A DNA stretch of 64,000 bases, from NCBI GenBank assembly GCA_937928545.1, contig CALGJQ010000017.1, positions 62,001 to 126,000 of the forward strand, written 5' to 3'. Both the position numbers and the translations under genes were made by a program. Source of the stretch: an uncultured Verrucomicrobiales bacterium (lineage in GTDB: Bacteria > Verrucomicrobiota > Verrucomicrobiia > Verrucomicrobiales > Akkermansiaceae). Shown here in pieces: positions 17,499 to 27,826 of this stretch. The stretch's first letter is position 1. Each line of letters opens with the position of its first letter. Under the pieces are notes generated by a model that was given only the letters and a program-made list of their open reading frames with translations, was not told the origin of the DNA and did not search any database.

Positions 17499-18311
17499 TT
17501 AGTCGCCTGATGAATCGGCAATGACGAAGACAGTTTGGAGATTGGTGAAGTCTACGGAGGGAATGATTTCCGCCTCGCCGTCAACAGCGCCTACTTCAAA
17601 GTCTTCGATGGTTCCGATAGGAATATCTGCGGGGAAAAGATCCCCCCGCCCGTCGGTAAAAACTTTCATCCCCTTGCGGAGGATGGCGTTCTTTGAGATA
17701 TAGCGTAAGCGCAGTCGGGGCGCTTCGCCGTAAGTGGTGCGTCGACCAACGATGATGCCGACTTCGGTGGAGCCTTCAACCCTCGCCGAGACCTGAGAGA
17801 CCTCGTCGGTGATGAGAAGCACGGAAGAAACTTCGTTGCCAGCGAGTTGGATTCGTCCAACGAGGCCACCATTTGAAGCGAGGACGCACATCGAGTTCAC
17901 AAGACCCTTTTCGGAGCCGCGATTGATCTCGATGGTCTTTCCCCACATCTGAGGTTGGCGTCGAACCACGCGAGCGGGAACGACGTCGAATTTGGTTTTT
18001 TTCGTAAAGTCGAGGGCTGCTCGGAGCTCGTTGTTTTCTGCTTCCAAGGTCCATGCGCGGGCGGCGATGAGGCGGAAGCGGTCACGCTCGCTTGTTGCTT
18101 GCTTAAGTTTTTCTTCGAGGTCTATGGAGTGCTCGACTTCTTTGACGAAGTCATTGGCAAAAGCCTCGCTTTCTCCACCCTTGGAAATAATGGGGGAGAT
18201 TGCTGAGTAGAAGGTCTTCTGAATCTGTCTTACGGCAGACTCGCTGAGGGTAAAGACCCACACGAGTCCTGCAAAAAACAGCAGAAGAGCTACAAAATTC
18301 AGAGGCTTCAT
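17499..18311 (-). CDS. mreC: rod shape-determining protein MreC
   Basis: A 270-residue MreC. There is one N-terminal TM (about 5-24, NFVALLLFFAGLVWVFTLS), a periplasmic coiled coil (about 60-105, EHSIDLEEKLKQATSERDRF) and the two-lobed beta domain with ARVVRRQPQMWGKTIEINRGSEKGL and a later FPADIPIGTIEDF. MreC links cytosolic MreB filaments to PBP2 in the periplasm. It lies 14 bases downstream of mreB in the same operon. Confidence 0.95.
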   Translation of the reverse strand: MKPLNFVALLLFFAGLVWVFTLSESAVRQIQKTFYSAISPIISKGGESEAFANDFVKEVEHSIDLEEKLKQATSERDRFRLIAARAWTLEAENNELRAALDFTKKTKFDVVPARVVRRQPQMWGKTIEINRGSEKGLVNSMCVLASNGGLVGRIQLAGNEVSSVLLITDEVSQVSARVEGSTEVGIIVGRRTTYGEAPRLRLRYISKNAILRKGMKVFTDGRGDLFPADIPIGTIEDFEVGAVDGEAEIIPSVDFTNLQTVFVIADSSGD

Positions 18312-18325
18312 CGACGGAGTCCGTT

Positions 18326-19372
<1,047 letters not shown>

Positions 19373-19466
19373 TTAAAATATGAGTGAATTGAAAAAGGGG
19401 TCGTAAATTGAAGAGCGAAGGAAAGGTTGAGAAAATTTCCGCTCTGGAGGGCGAGACGATGGAGAG

Positions 19467-19485
19467 CTTGACAACGATGGTCAAG
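19467..19485. promoter_or_regulatory. inverted repeat upstream of mreB
   Basis: CTTGAC and GTCAAG arms (19467-19472 and 19480-19485) flank a 7-base centre about 100 bases upstream of the mreB start in the gap after parA. Spacing and symmetry fit a dimeric regulator site, and TTGAC also resembles a -35 box on either strand. There is no second copy in the window to support an operator, so this is tentative. Confidence 0.25.
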
Positions 19486-19541
19486 CCGCTTCCGTCTTTC
19501 GTTGTTGAATTTATCAGGGTTCCACGGATCGGGTGGAATGC

Positions 19542-20321
19542 CTAGGAGGGGGAGTCGGCGCGGCGACTGAGGAATTCCTCGGAAAAATTCTGGTAGGCGA
19601 TGGAGCCGGAGCCGTTGGGGGCGTGTTCGTAGATGGTTCTGCCGTAGCTGGGGGACTCTCCAATACGGATCGTTCGAGGGATGACTGCTTTGTAGAGCTG
19701 TTCGGGGAAGTGTTTGGCCACTTCTTCGACTACTTGGCGGGAAAGGTTCGTTCTTCCGTCATACATTGTCATGAGGATTCCCTCGAGAATGAGGGGGGCG
19801 GCAGCACCAGATTCTTTGATTTTCTCGATGACGTGGACGATTTTGACGAGTCCTTCGAGCCCGAACCACTCGCATTGGAGGGGGATGATGATCTCATCTG
19901 CGGAGGCGAGGGCTGAGGTCATGAGGACTCCGAGAGAAGGCGGGGTATCGAGAATGATGTAGTCGTAAGTGTGGGTCTGAGCCAAGCTTTCGAGGATTTT
20001 GCGAAGGCGTCCAAGGTAGTCTGGCATTTGGGCGAGTTCGATTTCGACGCCGGCGAGGTCCATGTCGCCGGGGACAATCGAGAGGTTCTCGATGCGGGTG
20101 GGGATGATTTTGTCCTGAATGCGGGCTTCGCCGATGAGAGGGTGATACATGCAGCCTTCGGAGCTGGCTTCGGAACCGACACCGCTGGTGGCATTGGCTT
20201 GCGGATCGAGGTCGAGAAGGAGGATTTTTTTACCCCGATTGGCGAGACCGGCGGAAAGATTGATCGCCGTGGTGGTCTTTCCGACTCCTCCTTTTTGGTT
20301 GGCGATGGCGATAATCTTCAT
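19542..20321 (-). CDS. parA: ParA/Soj-family chromosome partitioning ATPase
   Basis: A 259-residue Walker-type ATPase of the Soj/ParA class. The deviant Walker A motif [14 protein letters not shown] is at residues 10-23, [13 protein letters not shown] follows, [15 protein letters not shown] is the Walker B region, and [12 protein letters not shown] completes the family set. Soj proteins act with ParB on parS sites to segregate the origin region. No parB is adjacent and no parS-like palindrome was noticed, so it may be an orphan or pair with a distant parB. The gene precedes mreB with 172 bases between. Confidence 0.93.
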   Translation of the reverse strand: MKIIAIANQKGGVGKTTTAINLSAGLANRGKKILLLDLDPQANATSGVGSEASSEGCMYHPLIGEARIQDKIIPTRIENLSIVPGDMDLAGVEIELAQMPDYLGRLRKILESLAQTHTYDYIILDTPPSLGVLMTSALASADEIIIPLQCEWFGLEGLVKIVHVIEKIKESGAAAPLILEGILMTMYDGRTNLSRQVVEEVAKHFPEQLYKAVIPRTIRIGESPSYGRTIYEHAPNGSGSIAYQNFSEEFLSRRADSPS

Positions 20322-20368
20322 TTGTGAATAACTTGGGCCGAAGGTGACGGGCAGAGCGGGTGAGAGAA

Positions 20369-20390
20369 AGAAAAAAGCCCTTTGAGGGTG
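20369..20390 (-). terminator. short terminator after proC
   Basis: A small CCCT-TTG-AGGG hairpin next to six A residues (20371-20376) gives a U tract in minus-strand RNA directly after the proC stop at 20398. The stem is only 4 bp, so strength is uncertain. Confidence 0.45.
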
Positions 20391-20397
20391 AGGATTG

Positions 20398-21198
20398 TTA
20401 GGAACCTAGTTCGCGAGCGCGGGCGGTGGCCGCTTTGACGGCTTTGATGGTGGTTGAGCGAAAGGAGCCATCTTCGAGCGCGGCGAGGCCGGCGATGGTG
20501 GTTCCGCCCGGAGAGGTCACGCGATCGCGGAGGACGGAGGGGTGTTCGCCAGATTCAGCGACCATTTTTGCCGCTCCAATAACGGTTTGGGTGGCGAGAG
20601 CGAGGGCTTCTTCGCGCGGGAGGCCCTCAAGAAGAGCGCCATCGGCGAGGGCTTCGATAAAGGTGTAAACGTAAGCGGGGCCACTTCCAGAAAGCCCGGT
20701 CACGGTGTCGATGAGGGCTTCTTTGACTTGAGTGACCATGCCGACGGATCCGAGGAGTTTGTTGGCGAAGGAGGCATCGTCAGACGTGGCTTTGGAGCCG
20801 AGAGAAAAGGCGGCGGCCCCTTCGCCGATGAGGGCGGGGGTGTTGGGCATGACGCGGATGATGCGGGCGCAGCCGGCGGAGCTTTTTTCCATGTCGGCGA
20901 TGGTGACACCGGCGGCGATGGAAAGGACGAGGAGCTTATCTGGATCTGTTTTGAGCTCGGCCACGCGAGAAAGAACGCCGGAAACATCACCAGGTTTCAC
21001 GCAGAGGAGGAGGGCGTCGGCTTGGGAGATGACCTCGTCGAGAGAGTCGAGCCCCTGAATGTCTGCGCCGAGGGATTGCACGGCGGCAGGGACGGGGTCG
21101 TATGCTCTGACATCTGAGCTTGAGAAGACACCTGCTCTAATCGCGCCCTGAGTGAGGGCCGATCCCATTTTTCCGCAGCCAACGAGTCCGATGATCAT
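20398..21198 (-). CDS. proC: pyrroline-5-carboxylate reductase
   Basis: A 266-residue P5C reductase, the last step of proline synthesis (NAD(P)H-dependent). The start ATG 21198 places the Rossmann motif [13 protein letters not shown] at the N-terminus; the longer frame adds 26 residues without homology. [22 protein letters not shown], the signature [20 protein letters not shown] and the C-terminal [18 protein letters not shown] are all present. It stands alone between parA and a long gap, with a short terminator after it. Confidence 0.96.
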   Translation of the reverse strand: MIIGLVGCGKMGSALTQGAIRAGVFSSSDVRAYDPVPAAVQSLGADIQGLDSLDEVISQADALLLCVKPGDVSGVLSRVAELKTDPDKLLVLSIAAGVTIADMEKSSAGCARIIRVMPNTPALIGEGAAAFSLGSKATSDDASFANKLLGSVGMVTQVKEALIDTVTGLSGSGPAYVYTFIEALADGALLEGLPREEALALATQTVIGAAKMVAESGEHPSVLRDRVTSPGGTTIAGLAALEDGSFRSTTIKAVKAATARARELGS

Positions 21199-21463
21199 GT
21201 TTGAGATTGAACTGGAAGTGCGCTGGCTGTCGAGTCCTTGTCGTGGGCAATTCTGCTCCTGTAAGGGAATTAACATCTGGTTGGCATTTCACAGTGGCTT
21301 GGGTCTTTCTAATTTAAATCCAAGTCAGATGAGTTTGAAAAAAATCTCCTTTAGGCCAAGGACTACTGCAAATTGTATGGTGGAAATATCGCCTAAATGA
21401 TCTCATGCTTATTGGGACCAAAAAGTAATGAGCACTTTAGTGGAGGGGTGATTTTCTATATGT

Positions 21464-22753
21464 CTATTTCCATGAGTGGGCATAATGATGGATGGCAATG
21501 GTGCGATCATTTTTGGCAATATTCTTATGGCCCCTCCAGTTCTTTGGGTAAAAGTAGTCACATGAAAGCCTGATGAGTTCTGAGTCGTTTTTAACCGCTT
21601 CTGAAAACCGAGGAATGCTCATGTTTTCAAAGGTGAGTTCGCCATCGGGGATTGTGTTAAGAATGTCCTCAGTCCATGACATTTGAGGGCGGGAGCTCCA
21701 GATGACAGCATTACATGCAGGTCCCATAATGTCCTGTTCTTCGATGCCATAGAATCCTCGAAATTTTTCGGTGAGAGTGCTAAATGGTTTGATCGGCTCA
21801 ATATCAGTATCCAAGTAAAGCCCTCCGTATTTATGCAAAATCAAATACCGGAGAAGATCCGATGCTAGAAATGGGTTTCGGCGGAAGTCTTTTCTGCGCT
21901 TTTTGAATATAGGGAATTCCTCTTCTGCTTCTTGATCGCTCCAAAGATGATATTCAAAGTCTGGATGGAATTGTCTAAGCGATTGAGCCCACTTTTTATG
22001 TTCGAGAGGTTGGTTTGCCTGCCCTAGCCAAATCTGATGGATTTTTTTAACTGGGCCTTCCGAATCATCTTTAGGTTGAATTCGGGGAGAGTCTAGAGGA
22101 GTTGCGATGAGCCACTCCATTGATGTTGGCCTATGCTCGTCCACTAGATTAACGGCGTCGAGGAGGGGGATGTCGTCAAAATAGTCAGAAATTTCTCGAG
22201 CCTTTGCCCACTTTGGTTTGGTGCCGATAATTTCGACATTATGAGTTTCTCTGAAAGATTTGAGCAAGGTATCTGAAATTGTGGGATTGATGAAATCGTG
22301 CAGTTCTACGATGAAAGTCCACTTTAGTAAGTGCTTGCACCCCTGGTGAGCAAATAGCTCTAGCTCGTCTCCCTCAATATCTACGAGGAGGAGACCCGGC
22401 TCATCTTCGTAGGTGTCATGAGAAAATTTTCCGCGCTTGATTTGGAGTTTATCAAGCGAGTTGGCTTCAGCCATTTTTGCGCAAGAATCTCGTGCTGAAT
22501 CGCTGACATCATAAGCATGAACAGGAGTGTTCTTCAGGATTCTGGCAATGCCAGCCGCGTAATAACCTTCTCCACAACCAACATTTACGACGATATTAGG
22601 CTTTGAGGCTAGAGCTTTAAGTATGGGCTTATCGAGCTCGTTTTCATAAGTCCCGAGCATTTTTGGTGGTAAGGAGCTCCCGTGAGAAATTAGTTCAGGA
22701 TAAATTAATCCCTCAAAAATACCACTTGCTACGGTGTGCTTTTTTTCAATCAT
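21464..22753 (-). CDS. fusion of FkbM-type methyltransferase and GT32 glycosyltransferase
   Basis: A 429-residue two-domain protein. Residues about 30-220 are a SAM-dependent methyltransferase (VVNVGCGEGYYAAGIA at 56-70 and the FkbM-like LLLVDIEGDELELF at 121-134). Residues about 235-429 are a GT32-type sugar transferase: KKIHQIWLGQANQP, ASDLLRYLILHKYGGLYLDTDIEP with the DxD at 315-317, and a C-terminal HHYAHSW. Such GTs use nucleotide sugars for surface polysaccharides or glycolipids. The gene is visibly lower in GC than its neighbours and flanked by 265- and 418-base gaps, suggesting acquisition by transfer. Acceptor and sugar are unknown. Confidence 0.82.
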   Translation of the reverse strand: MIEKKHTVASGIFEGLIYPELISHGSSLPPKMLGTYENELDKPILKALASKPNIVVNVGCGEGYYAAGIARILKNTPVHAYDVSDSARDSCAKMAEANSLDKLQIKRGKFSHDTYEDEPGLLLVDIEGDELELFAHQGCKHLLKWTFIVELHDFINPTISDTLLKSFRETHNVEIIGTKPKWAKAREISDYFDDIPLLDAVNLVDEHRPTSMEWLIATPLDSPRIQPKDDSEGPVKKIHQIWLGQANQPLEHKKWAQSLRQFHPDFEYHLWSDQEAEEEFPIFKKRRKDFRRNPFLASDLLRYLILHKYGGLYLDTDIEPIKPFSTLTEKFRGFYGIEEQDIMGPACNAVIWSSRPQMSWTEDILNTIPDGELTFENMSIPRFSEAVKNDSELIRLSCDYFYPKNWRGHKNIAKNDRTIAIHHYAHSWK

Positions 22754-23171
22754 CTTTTTTAGTGGAGAAAAGGTTGAGTAAGACTGTTATAGGTGATCAA
22801 TCCTGCTTCACTCAGCTTTTGAATCTGCTGTTTGTAAAAAGTCACTTGCTCATTTGTAGTGCTCCCCCAGATGTTGGACAGTCGATAATGTCCTTTAGGC
22901 TATGATTTTGCATGGGTCTTGGTTTTTTGGGTTTGGTGTTTTGTAGTTGGGGGCTTGATGAGGCCGCGGGTGGTCGTAGTGGTTGATAGATTTCGTAAAG
23001 GCGAGGCGGGCTTCTGCGAGAGAGTTGTGAAGGCTCTGGGCACGAAACGGGTGGATGGCGCGCGTAAGCCACGAAGAGCACTTGGAGAGATGAAGGGGGA
23101 TAGGGGGAGGTGCTTGTCTGCGGTCTGTACTGAGAGATTGCCAAAGGGGCGAATTTTTTAGAGGATTCGGC
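22754..23171. other. 418-base gap with possible insertion-sequence remnant
   Basis: No convincing gene is seen. The left 100 bases share the AT-rich composition of the glycosyltransferase gene. Around 22858-22885 the text CTCCCCCAGATGTTGGACAG resembles the terminal inverted repeat of some insertion sequences. Beyond it composition jumps to GC-rich, with only short frames on both strands that look like no transposase I know. It may be a decayed mobile-element end bounding the low-GC gene. The GTG start of the next gene closes the gap. Confidence 0.3.
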
Positions 23172-24860
23172 GTGAAACGCCTTACGCTCTTACTTTTCTT
23201 CGGGTCATTTTTTGGCTTAGTTCAAGGTCAGGATTTTAAAGTCGAGGATGTGATCCATCCCATTGTGGCGAAGCTTCCGGCTCCGGAGTTGGTGCCTGGT
23301 TTTGCGAAGGGCTTGATGGCGGTTTCGACAAGTTCTGATGAAGCGGCGAAACATGTGGCGCAGGGGATGGCTCAGTTGAATACTTCGTGGGACTTTGAGG
23401 CTTACCGGCATTTTTGTGAGGCGGTGAAGTTGGATCCTGATTGTCTGATGGCTTATTGGGGGATCACGATGAGTTTGGCGGGGAGTCAGCATGAGTATTT
23501 CAAGGAGCGTCAGAAGGCGATTGATCGGATGCTCGATCTCATGGAATGGGCTCAGAAGGAGGGGGTGGAAAAGTGGACGGAGCTTGAGCGAGGTTATGCG
23601 CAAGCGGCTGGTCGACTTTTGACGGAAGGGATTTATGCGGCGGGGGATACTTTTCGTTTGGTGGCGGCGAGGTTTCCTAATGATGTGCATTCACGGCTTT
23701 TTGCGGAGTTTTTAACGAGGGATGGTTTTGATGATTTTGGGGAACCTAAAGCGGGGCAAAGGCAGGCAAGTGAGGCGATTTTTAAAATTCTGGAAGCTCA
23801 CCCTGAGGATCTTTCGGTGATGTCGTTTTGGGTGGCGAGTCAAACTGAGGGGCCATTGAAGGGGCCTCAGTTGCGGAAGGATGTGCTGCCGATTGCGAGG
23901 AAGTTAGTGAGGTTGCATCCAGAGTATGCGCCATTTTATTTGTTGCTGACCCACTCGGAATCACATTGTGGAAATGCCGCGCTTGCGATTGAGGCAGCGG
24001 AGAAAGCGGTGGTGCTTTATGATAAGTATATGGCGGAGCATAAGGTTTCGGTTTTTGACTGTGAGGGCTGGGTGCGTGCGAAGGTGTATCTTGTGAATCT
24101 TTATGAGACGAAGGGGAATCATGCGAAGGCCTTGGAGATCGCGCGGGAGCTGGGAAAGATCGAGATTGATAAGGATCGTGTCTTTTCGCGCGGGGCGGGA
24201 TTTCTTTTGTGGGAAGGTCGTACGGCGGGAGCAAGGGTGATGATGGGGCGGGCTAACAAGGCTTCGTTTTATGAGGGTCAAAAGATGCTCGAGGTTTTGC
24301 CGGAAGCTCAGTGGTTTAAAGATCATTCCTTTGCGCTCTACTATCGTGATTGCTTAGCTTTCTATCTAGGGATTCGAGTGGCGGTGAGTGTGAAGGATCT
24401 TGAGAACGGGAAGGCGCTTTATACGAAATTTGTGGAGCGGGTTCGTGCTTTGGAGATGCGGAGAGAGGTGGCTCAGAAGACGAGCTCTTATTCGAGTTGG
24501 CTGCGTGCAACTCGGACCCTTGGCTTGGCGAGTTATGAACTCAAGGGAATGTTGACGGCATTGGAGCGGGAGCCAATCAAGAGCACTGCGGTGAATTGGT
24601 TTCGGGGTGGGGTTGACCGACAGAATTGGTCTTCGAATTTACTACCTCCGTCGATCGACTATCCGATGGAACTCCGTCTGGGAGATTTTTATATGAGCCA
24701 AGGGAAGACCGAGGAGGCGGGTAAGGAATACCGCAAAGGTCTTAAGATCCGCCCAAATCATCTGGCCACTCTCAAGGGGTATCAGCGAGCGCTCGCGAAG
24801 CTTGGGAAAGCGGAATCCGCGGCGATTCTGGCGAAGCGGATTGAGGATGTGTCTCGGTAA
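23172..24860 (+). CDS. secreted TPR-repeat protein
   Basis: A 562-residue protein from a GTG start at 23172 (no Shine-Dalgarno). A signal peptide (VKRLTLLLFFGSFFGLVQGQ) is followed by helical repeats, best seen at about 55-95 (GMAQLNTSWDFEAYRHFCEA, LDPDCLMAYWG), 215-290 and 510-555 (GDFYMSQGKTEEAGKEYRKG). The pattern YW-GIT-M resembles TPR proteins that occur with soluble dehydrogenase or cytochrome systems, but no partner enzyme is adjacent. A periplasmic scaffold is likely. The role is unknown. It is convergent with the coiled-coil gene at 24870. Confidence 0.75.
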   Translation: MKRLTLLLFFGSFFGLVQGQDFKVEDVIHPIVAKLPAPELVPGFAKGLMAVSTSSDEAAKHVAQGMAQLNTSWDFEAYRHFCEAVKLDPDCLMAYWGITMSLAGSQHEYFKERQKAIDRMLDLMEWAQKEGVEKWTELERGYAQAAGRLLTEGIYAAGDTFRLVAARFPNDVHSRLFAEFLTRDGFDDFGEPKAGQRQASEAIFKILEAHPEDLSVMSFWVASQTEGPLKGPQLRKDVLPIARKLVRLHPEYAPFYLLLTHSESHCGNAALAIEAAEKAVVLYDKYMAEHKVSVFDCEGWVRAKVYLVNLYETKGNHAKALEIARELGKIEIDKDRVFSRGAGFLLWEGRTAGARVMMGRANKASFYEGQKMLEVLPEAQWFKDHSFALYYRDCLAFYLGIRVAVSVKDLENGKALYTKFVERVRALEMRREVAQKTSSYSSWLRATRTLGLASYELKGMLTALEREPIKSTAVNWFRGGVDRQNWSSNLLPPSIDYPMELRLGDFYMSQGKTEEAGKEYRKGLKIRPNHLATLKGYQRALAKLGKAESAAILAKRIEDVSR

Positions 24861-24869
24861 GTCGTCAGC

Positions 24870-25601
24870 CTAACCTTCGAGATCGATGATGATGGTGTCG
24901 CCAGGCTGAATGTCTGGGTATCCATCAGGGGAGTAGCCGTGAGGGCGCATGGTGGCGACGTATTCACCGCTGTCGTCGAGGCGGTCGATGACAATTCTTC
25001 CGATGATTCCGGTGTTCCGGCGAACCGCGAGAACGCGGCCAGATTGGAAGCTGGAGCTTTGAGCGGGGGTGAAGATGACGAGGGCGTTGGACTTATCTGC
25101 AGAAGTCACGGTTCCCATGGTGAGGGCATTTTTCACACGGAAGGCGGCCATGCGTTGCTCGTCTTGATTTTCTTTTTTCTCTTCGAAAATTTCTTCGTTC
25201 TCTTTTTCGAGAGTGGTGTTTTCGAGAGCGAGGTCAGCCTTTTCGAGGGCGAGATCGGCTTTTTCACTTTCGAGGGCATCGATCTTTTCTTGCTGGGATT
25301 CAATGATGGCCTGCATGTCTGCAGAGATGGGAGCGGGCTCGGGCTCCGGTTCAGGAGTGACGACTGGAGGGGGAGTGATGGGCGTGGTCGTGTAACTGGG
25401 GGGAGTGGAGGCAGAGCGGAGGCGGGCGAGTTCGAAGGCGCGGTCTTCGGCATTCATCTTTTCGAGTTTAGCGCGGAGTTCGGCGACTTCTTCTTTCTCG
25501 GTGTCGCTTTCGCGGTTTTGGGTGAAATTCCCAAAGGAAAGGGCAAAGCCGACGACGAGGAGGAGGGATGTCGTTCCTAGGAGGAGGTTTGTGGTGTTCA
25601 T
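24870..25601 (-). CDS. membrane-anchored coiled-coil protein with C-terminal beta domain
   Basis: A 243-residue protein of unknown family. The N-terminal TM is at about 5-24. A Glu/Lys-rich segment follows, then a Pro/Glu linker (TPITPPPVVTPEPEPEPAP), a coiled coil (about 95-150, with repeated ADLALEKADLALE) and a C-terminal beta-rich domain (GRVLAVRRNTGIIGRIVIDR to YPDIQPGDTIIIDLE). The C-terminal pattern of a stiff VRR-xxGIxG strand pair and a GD-I end recalls small barrel domains in FlgT- or MreC-like proteins; this is only resemblance. It is probably periplasmic. Confidence 0.6.
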   Translation of the reverse strand: MNTTNLLLGTTSLLLVVGFALSFGNFTQNRESDTEKEEVAELRAKLEKMNAEDRAFELARLRSASTPPSYTTTPITPPPVVTPEPEPEPAPISADMQAIIESQQEKIDALESEKADLALEKADLALENTTLEKENEEIFEEKKENQDEQRMAAFRVKNALTMGTVTSADKSNALVIFTPAQSSSFQSGRVLAVRRNTGIIGRIVIDRLDDSGEYVATMRPHGYSPDGYPDIQPGDTIIIDLEG

Positions 25602-25661
25602 AGATGTGGGCGGGATAGTAGGGATGAAAACTGGGATTTGTCAAAAACGGATCTCAAGAGA

Positions 25662-25698
25662 AAAAAGAACCCGGAACGGCGAGCCGATCCGGGTTTTG
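25662..25698 (-). terminator. bidirectional terminator after BI-1 family gene
   Basis: A long stem (25669-25676 with 25689-25696, extended by a CGGC/GCCG inner stem) has A-rich left flank 25662-25667 and TTTT at 25695-25698. It lies 18 bases beyond the stop of the Bax-inhibitor-like gene and separates it from the coiled-coil gene. Confidence 0.82.
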
Positions 25699-25716
25699 GT
25701 TGGAGTGAGTGCGAGC

Positions 25717-26436
25717 CTAGTCGTTTGAGGTCATCGAGAGGAGGATATTCAAGATGTAGTAGAAGAGGAGGGCAACACTAGCGAAGAGGCCAAGTGAAGC
25801 TGCCACATACTGATCTGAACGGTGGTGGTGAATCATGCTGCTAGTTTGGTGCAAGATTGAGCCAGCAGCGATGAGGACCATTGCTCCAGAAAACCAAATG
25901 CCAAGATTGAAGCCCATGAAGATGGAGGCTGCGATGAGGCCCATAGCGACAAAGCCGCCGATTTTCAGCATTCCACCGAGGAAGGAGAAATCTTTTTTGG
26001 TGGTGAAGGCGACGAAGGTGAGACCGGCAAATAAGCCGAGGGTGATGATGGCGGCTTGTCCGATGAGGTTGGATTGTCCTGAGTAGAGCTTCGCAATCAA
26101 GAGAAGGGGCAGGAAGATAAGCGCTTCCGCGACGATAAAGAGGCCAAGGCCAGCGTATTGCATGCCGCGGCTGTTGTCTGACAGGGCCCACTTATTGGCA
26201 ATCCATGAGGCTCCCATGAAGAGTCCGAGGACGATGAGCCAAGAAAATTTGGCTTCGAGCATTCCGAAGACCGTATTTTCAATGCCGGGGATGCTAAAGA
26301 GAGCCATCTCTATGATGATGAAGGCTGCAATGGCTCCGGCGAGGTGGAGGTAAGTCTTTTGGTAGAACTCGGTGCGCACATTCTCAGGAGACTGAGCCAC
26401 TGAGTAAGGACTGGCGTAGGGATTAGATTGGTCCAT
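25717..26436 (-). CDS. Bax inhibitor-1/YccA family membrane protein
   Basis: A 239-residue protein with seven hydrophobic helices and a soluble N-terminus (MDQSNPYASPYSVAQSP). Family motifs are seen in FYQKTYLHLAGAIAAFIIIEM at the first helix, AAIITLGLFAGLTFVAF, and the acidic/polar C-terminal end after YYILNILLSM. BI-1/YccA proteins are inner-membrane pH-sensitive ion leaks or modulators of FtsH in bacteria. The gene is transcribed alone and closed by a strong hairpin. Confidence 0.9.
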   Translation of the reverse strand: MDQSNPYASPYSVAQSPENVRTEFYQKTYLHLAGAIAAFIIIEMALFSIPGIENTVFGMLEAKFSWLIVLGLFMGASWIANKWALSDNSRGMQYAGLGLFIVAEALIFLPLLLIAKLYSGQSNLIGQAAIITLGLFAGLTFVAFTTKKDFSFLGGMLKIGGFVAMGLIAASIFMGFNLGIWFSGAMVLIAAGSILHQTSSMIHHHRSDQYVAASLGLFASVALLFYYILNILLSMTSND

Positions 26437-26503
26437 AATAATTTCTGTTGTTAACGATGTCAGTTTATAACGATATTTTGAGGATGCAAGAGCCTTGCGA
26501 GTA

Positions 26504-26812
26504 ATGGATTTTACGGAAATTGATCGGGAAGACTTTCGAAATCTTTTAAGTGAGATTGCGGGAGCGTATATGCCTTTTGGGAAATATGGCCCAAAAGATT
26601 ATCCGCCGCGGGGAGTTCCATTGACGGACTTGCCTCCGGAATACTTGTCTTGGTTTCATGAACGGGGTTGGCCCAAGGGAAGGTTAGGCGAGTTGATGGC
26701 GATGGTGTCAGAGATTAAAGCGACGGGGGCGGATCAGGTTTTTGAACCGATGCGGAAAGCTCGTGGGGGAAGGATTTCGGTCAGAAAGAGAAGGCCGAAT
26801 ACGGACTTTTAG
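26504..26812 (+). CDS. DUF3820 family protein
   Basis: A 102-residue protein from ATG 26504 (MDFTEIDREDF); a TTG at 26495 is possible but not needed. The DUF3820 core is plain: YMPFGKYGPKDYPPRGVPL, then LTDLPPEYLSWFHERGWPKG and GELMAMVSEIK. DUF3820 members are small soluble proteins with a proposed quorum-regulated virulence factor fold in one structure, but no proven role. The tail is basic (RKARGGRISVRKRR), which could bind nucleic acid. The stop overlaps the convergent nuclease-like gene by 4 bases. Confidence 0.85.
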   Translation: MDFTEIDREDFRNLLSEIAGAYMPFGKYGPKDYPPRGVPLTDLPPEYLSWFHERGWPKGRLGELMAMVSEIKATGADQVFEPMRKARGGRISVRKRRPNTDF

Positions 26813-27816
26813 TTTCGGAAGACGAAGTCTGCGACGACCATGCGATGATCGGATTGACCTCGCTTGAAAGCGCGAGATCGGACAGGGACGAGTTTATCGG
26901 AAGCGTAGATGTGGTCGATCCGGAGAAGGGGAAGGGCGCGGTGGTAGGTGTTGGCCCAGCCGGTTCCTACTTCGCTGAAGGCGTTGGTGAATTCGGGATC
27001 AAGAATGCGGTAGACAACGTCGTTAGCGGGAGCGTTAAAATCACCGGCGATGATGGTGGGGAGTCGGGGGAACGACGATTTTTGTTTCAGGATGCCGAGG
27101 GCGTAGAAGAGTTCGTTTTGGCGCAGACGGCGGTTTTCGCTATGTTCTTGCCAGCATTCGCGGCTGAAGAGGCGAAGGTTTGTTGCGGCTGGTTGGAGGT
27201 GAACGTTGAGGAGTTGAACGCTGCGACCACTTGGGAGTTCGGCCGAGAGGATTTGGCTGCGGTATTTGGGGACTTCGATTTCGTTATTTAGAGTGCCACG
27301 GACAATCACGGCGCAGCCTTTTGAGGGCTCGTAGCGATAGTCTCCGGCTCCATTGAAGAGCTGATCGATCAGTTGTTTGAGGAGGTAGGTGTGAGGGATT
27401 TCTTGTAAAAAGATGATGTCGGGTTCGAATCCAAGGATGGCTTCGGCGGGGTTGGCGGTGCGGGCGCAGTTGAAGGTGATGACGCGGAGAACTTTACTAC
27501 CCGCGTGTGGTTTAGGAGGGCCTTCTTTCAGAGGGTCAATGCCGAGGCGTCCCAGTGAGCGGGCTTCATCTGAAACGAGGAGAATGGTAAAGGTCCAGAT
27601 GAGGATGAGGGTGAGAGAGAGTCGTGCCCGGAAGATGATGAAACAGAAGACGGCAAGGAGGAGCCCGATCAAGCCCCAAACCCAAATGGGAAAAACGGTG
27701 AAGGCGGCGAAGCGGCTGGGGAGTCGAATGTAGAGAATGACCGTGAAGAGATGCAGGGCCAGGGAGAGGCCTAGCAGAGCCATCGGCAGCGGGTGCCATG
27801 GTCGACGGTAAATCAT
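26809..27816 (-). CDS. endonuclease/exonuclease/phosphatase (EEP) family membrane protein
   Basis: A 335-residue protein. Three N-terminal TM helices (about 10-85) are followed by an EEP catalytic domain with its full motif set: VITFNCAR, DIIFLQEIP, NVHL, IIAGDFNAPAND, RIDHIYAS and SDHRMVVADF. EEP enzymes hydrolyse phosphodiesters in DNA, RNA or lipid headgroups using Mg2+. Fusion to membrane helices suggests an extracytoplasmic or lipid-directed role. The stop codon overlaps the convergent DUF3820 gene; dnaX ends 10 bases before its start on the same strand. Confidence 0.9.
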   Translation of the reverse strand: MIYRRPWHPLPMALLGLSLALHLFTVILYIRLPSRFAAFTVFPIWVWGLIGLLLAVFCFIIFRARLSLTLILIWTFTILLVSDEARSLGRLGIDPLKEGPPKPHAGSKVLRVITFNCARTANPAEAILGFEPDIIFLQEIPHTYLLKQLIDQLFNGAGDYRYEPSKGCAVIVRGTLNNEIEVPKYRSQILSAELPSGRSVQLLNVHLQPAATNLRLFSRECWQEHSENRRLRQNELFYALGILKQKSSFPRLPTIIAGDFNAPANDVVYRILDPEFTNAFSEVGTGWANTYHRALPLLRIDHIYASDKLVPVRSRAFKRGQSDHRMVVADFVFRN

Positions 27817-27826
27817 AAAGAGGTGA

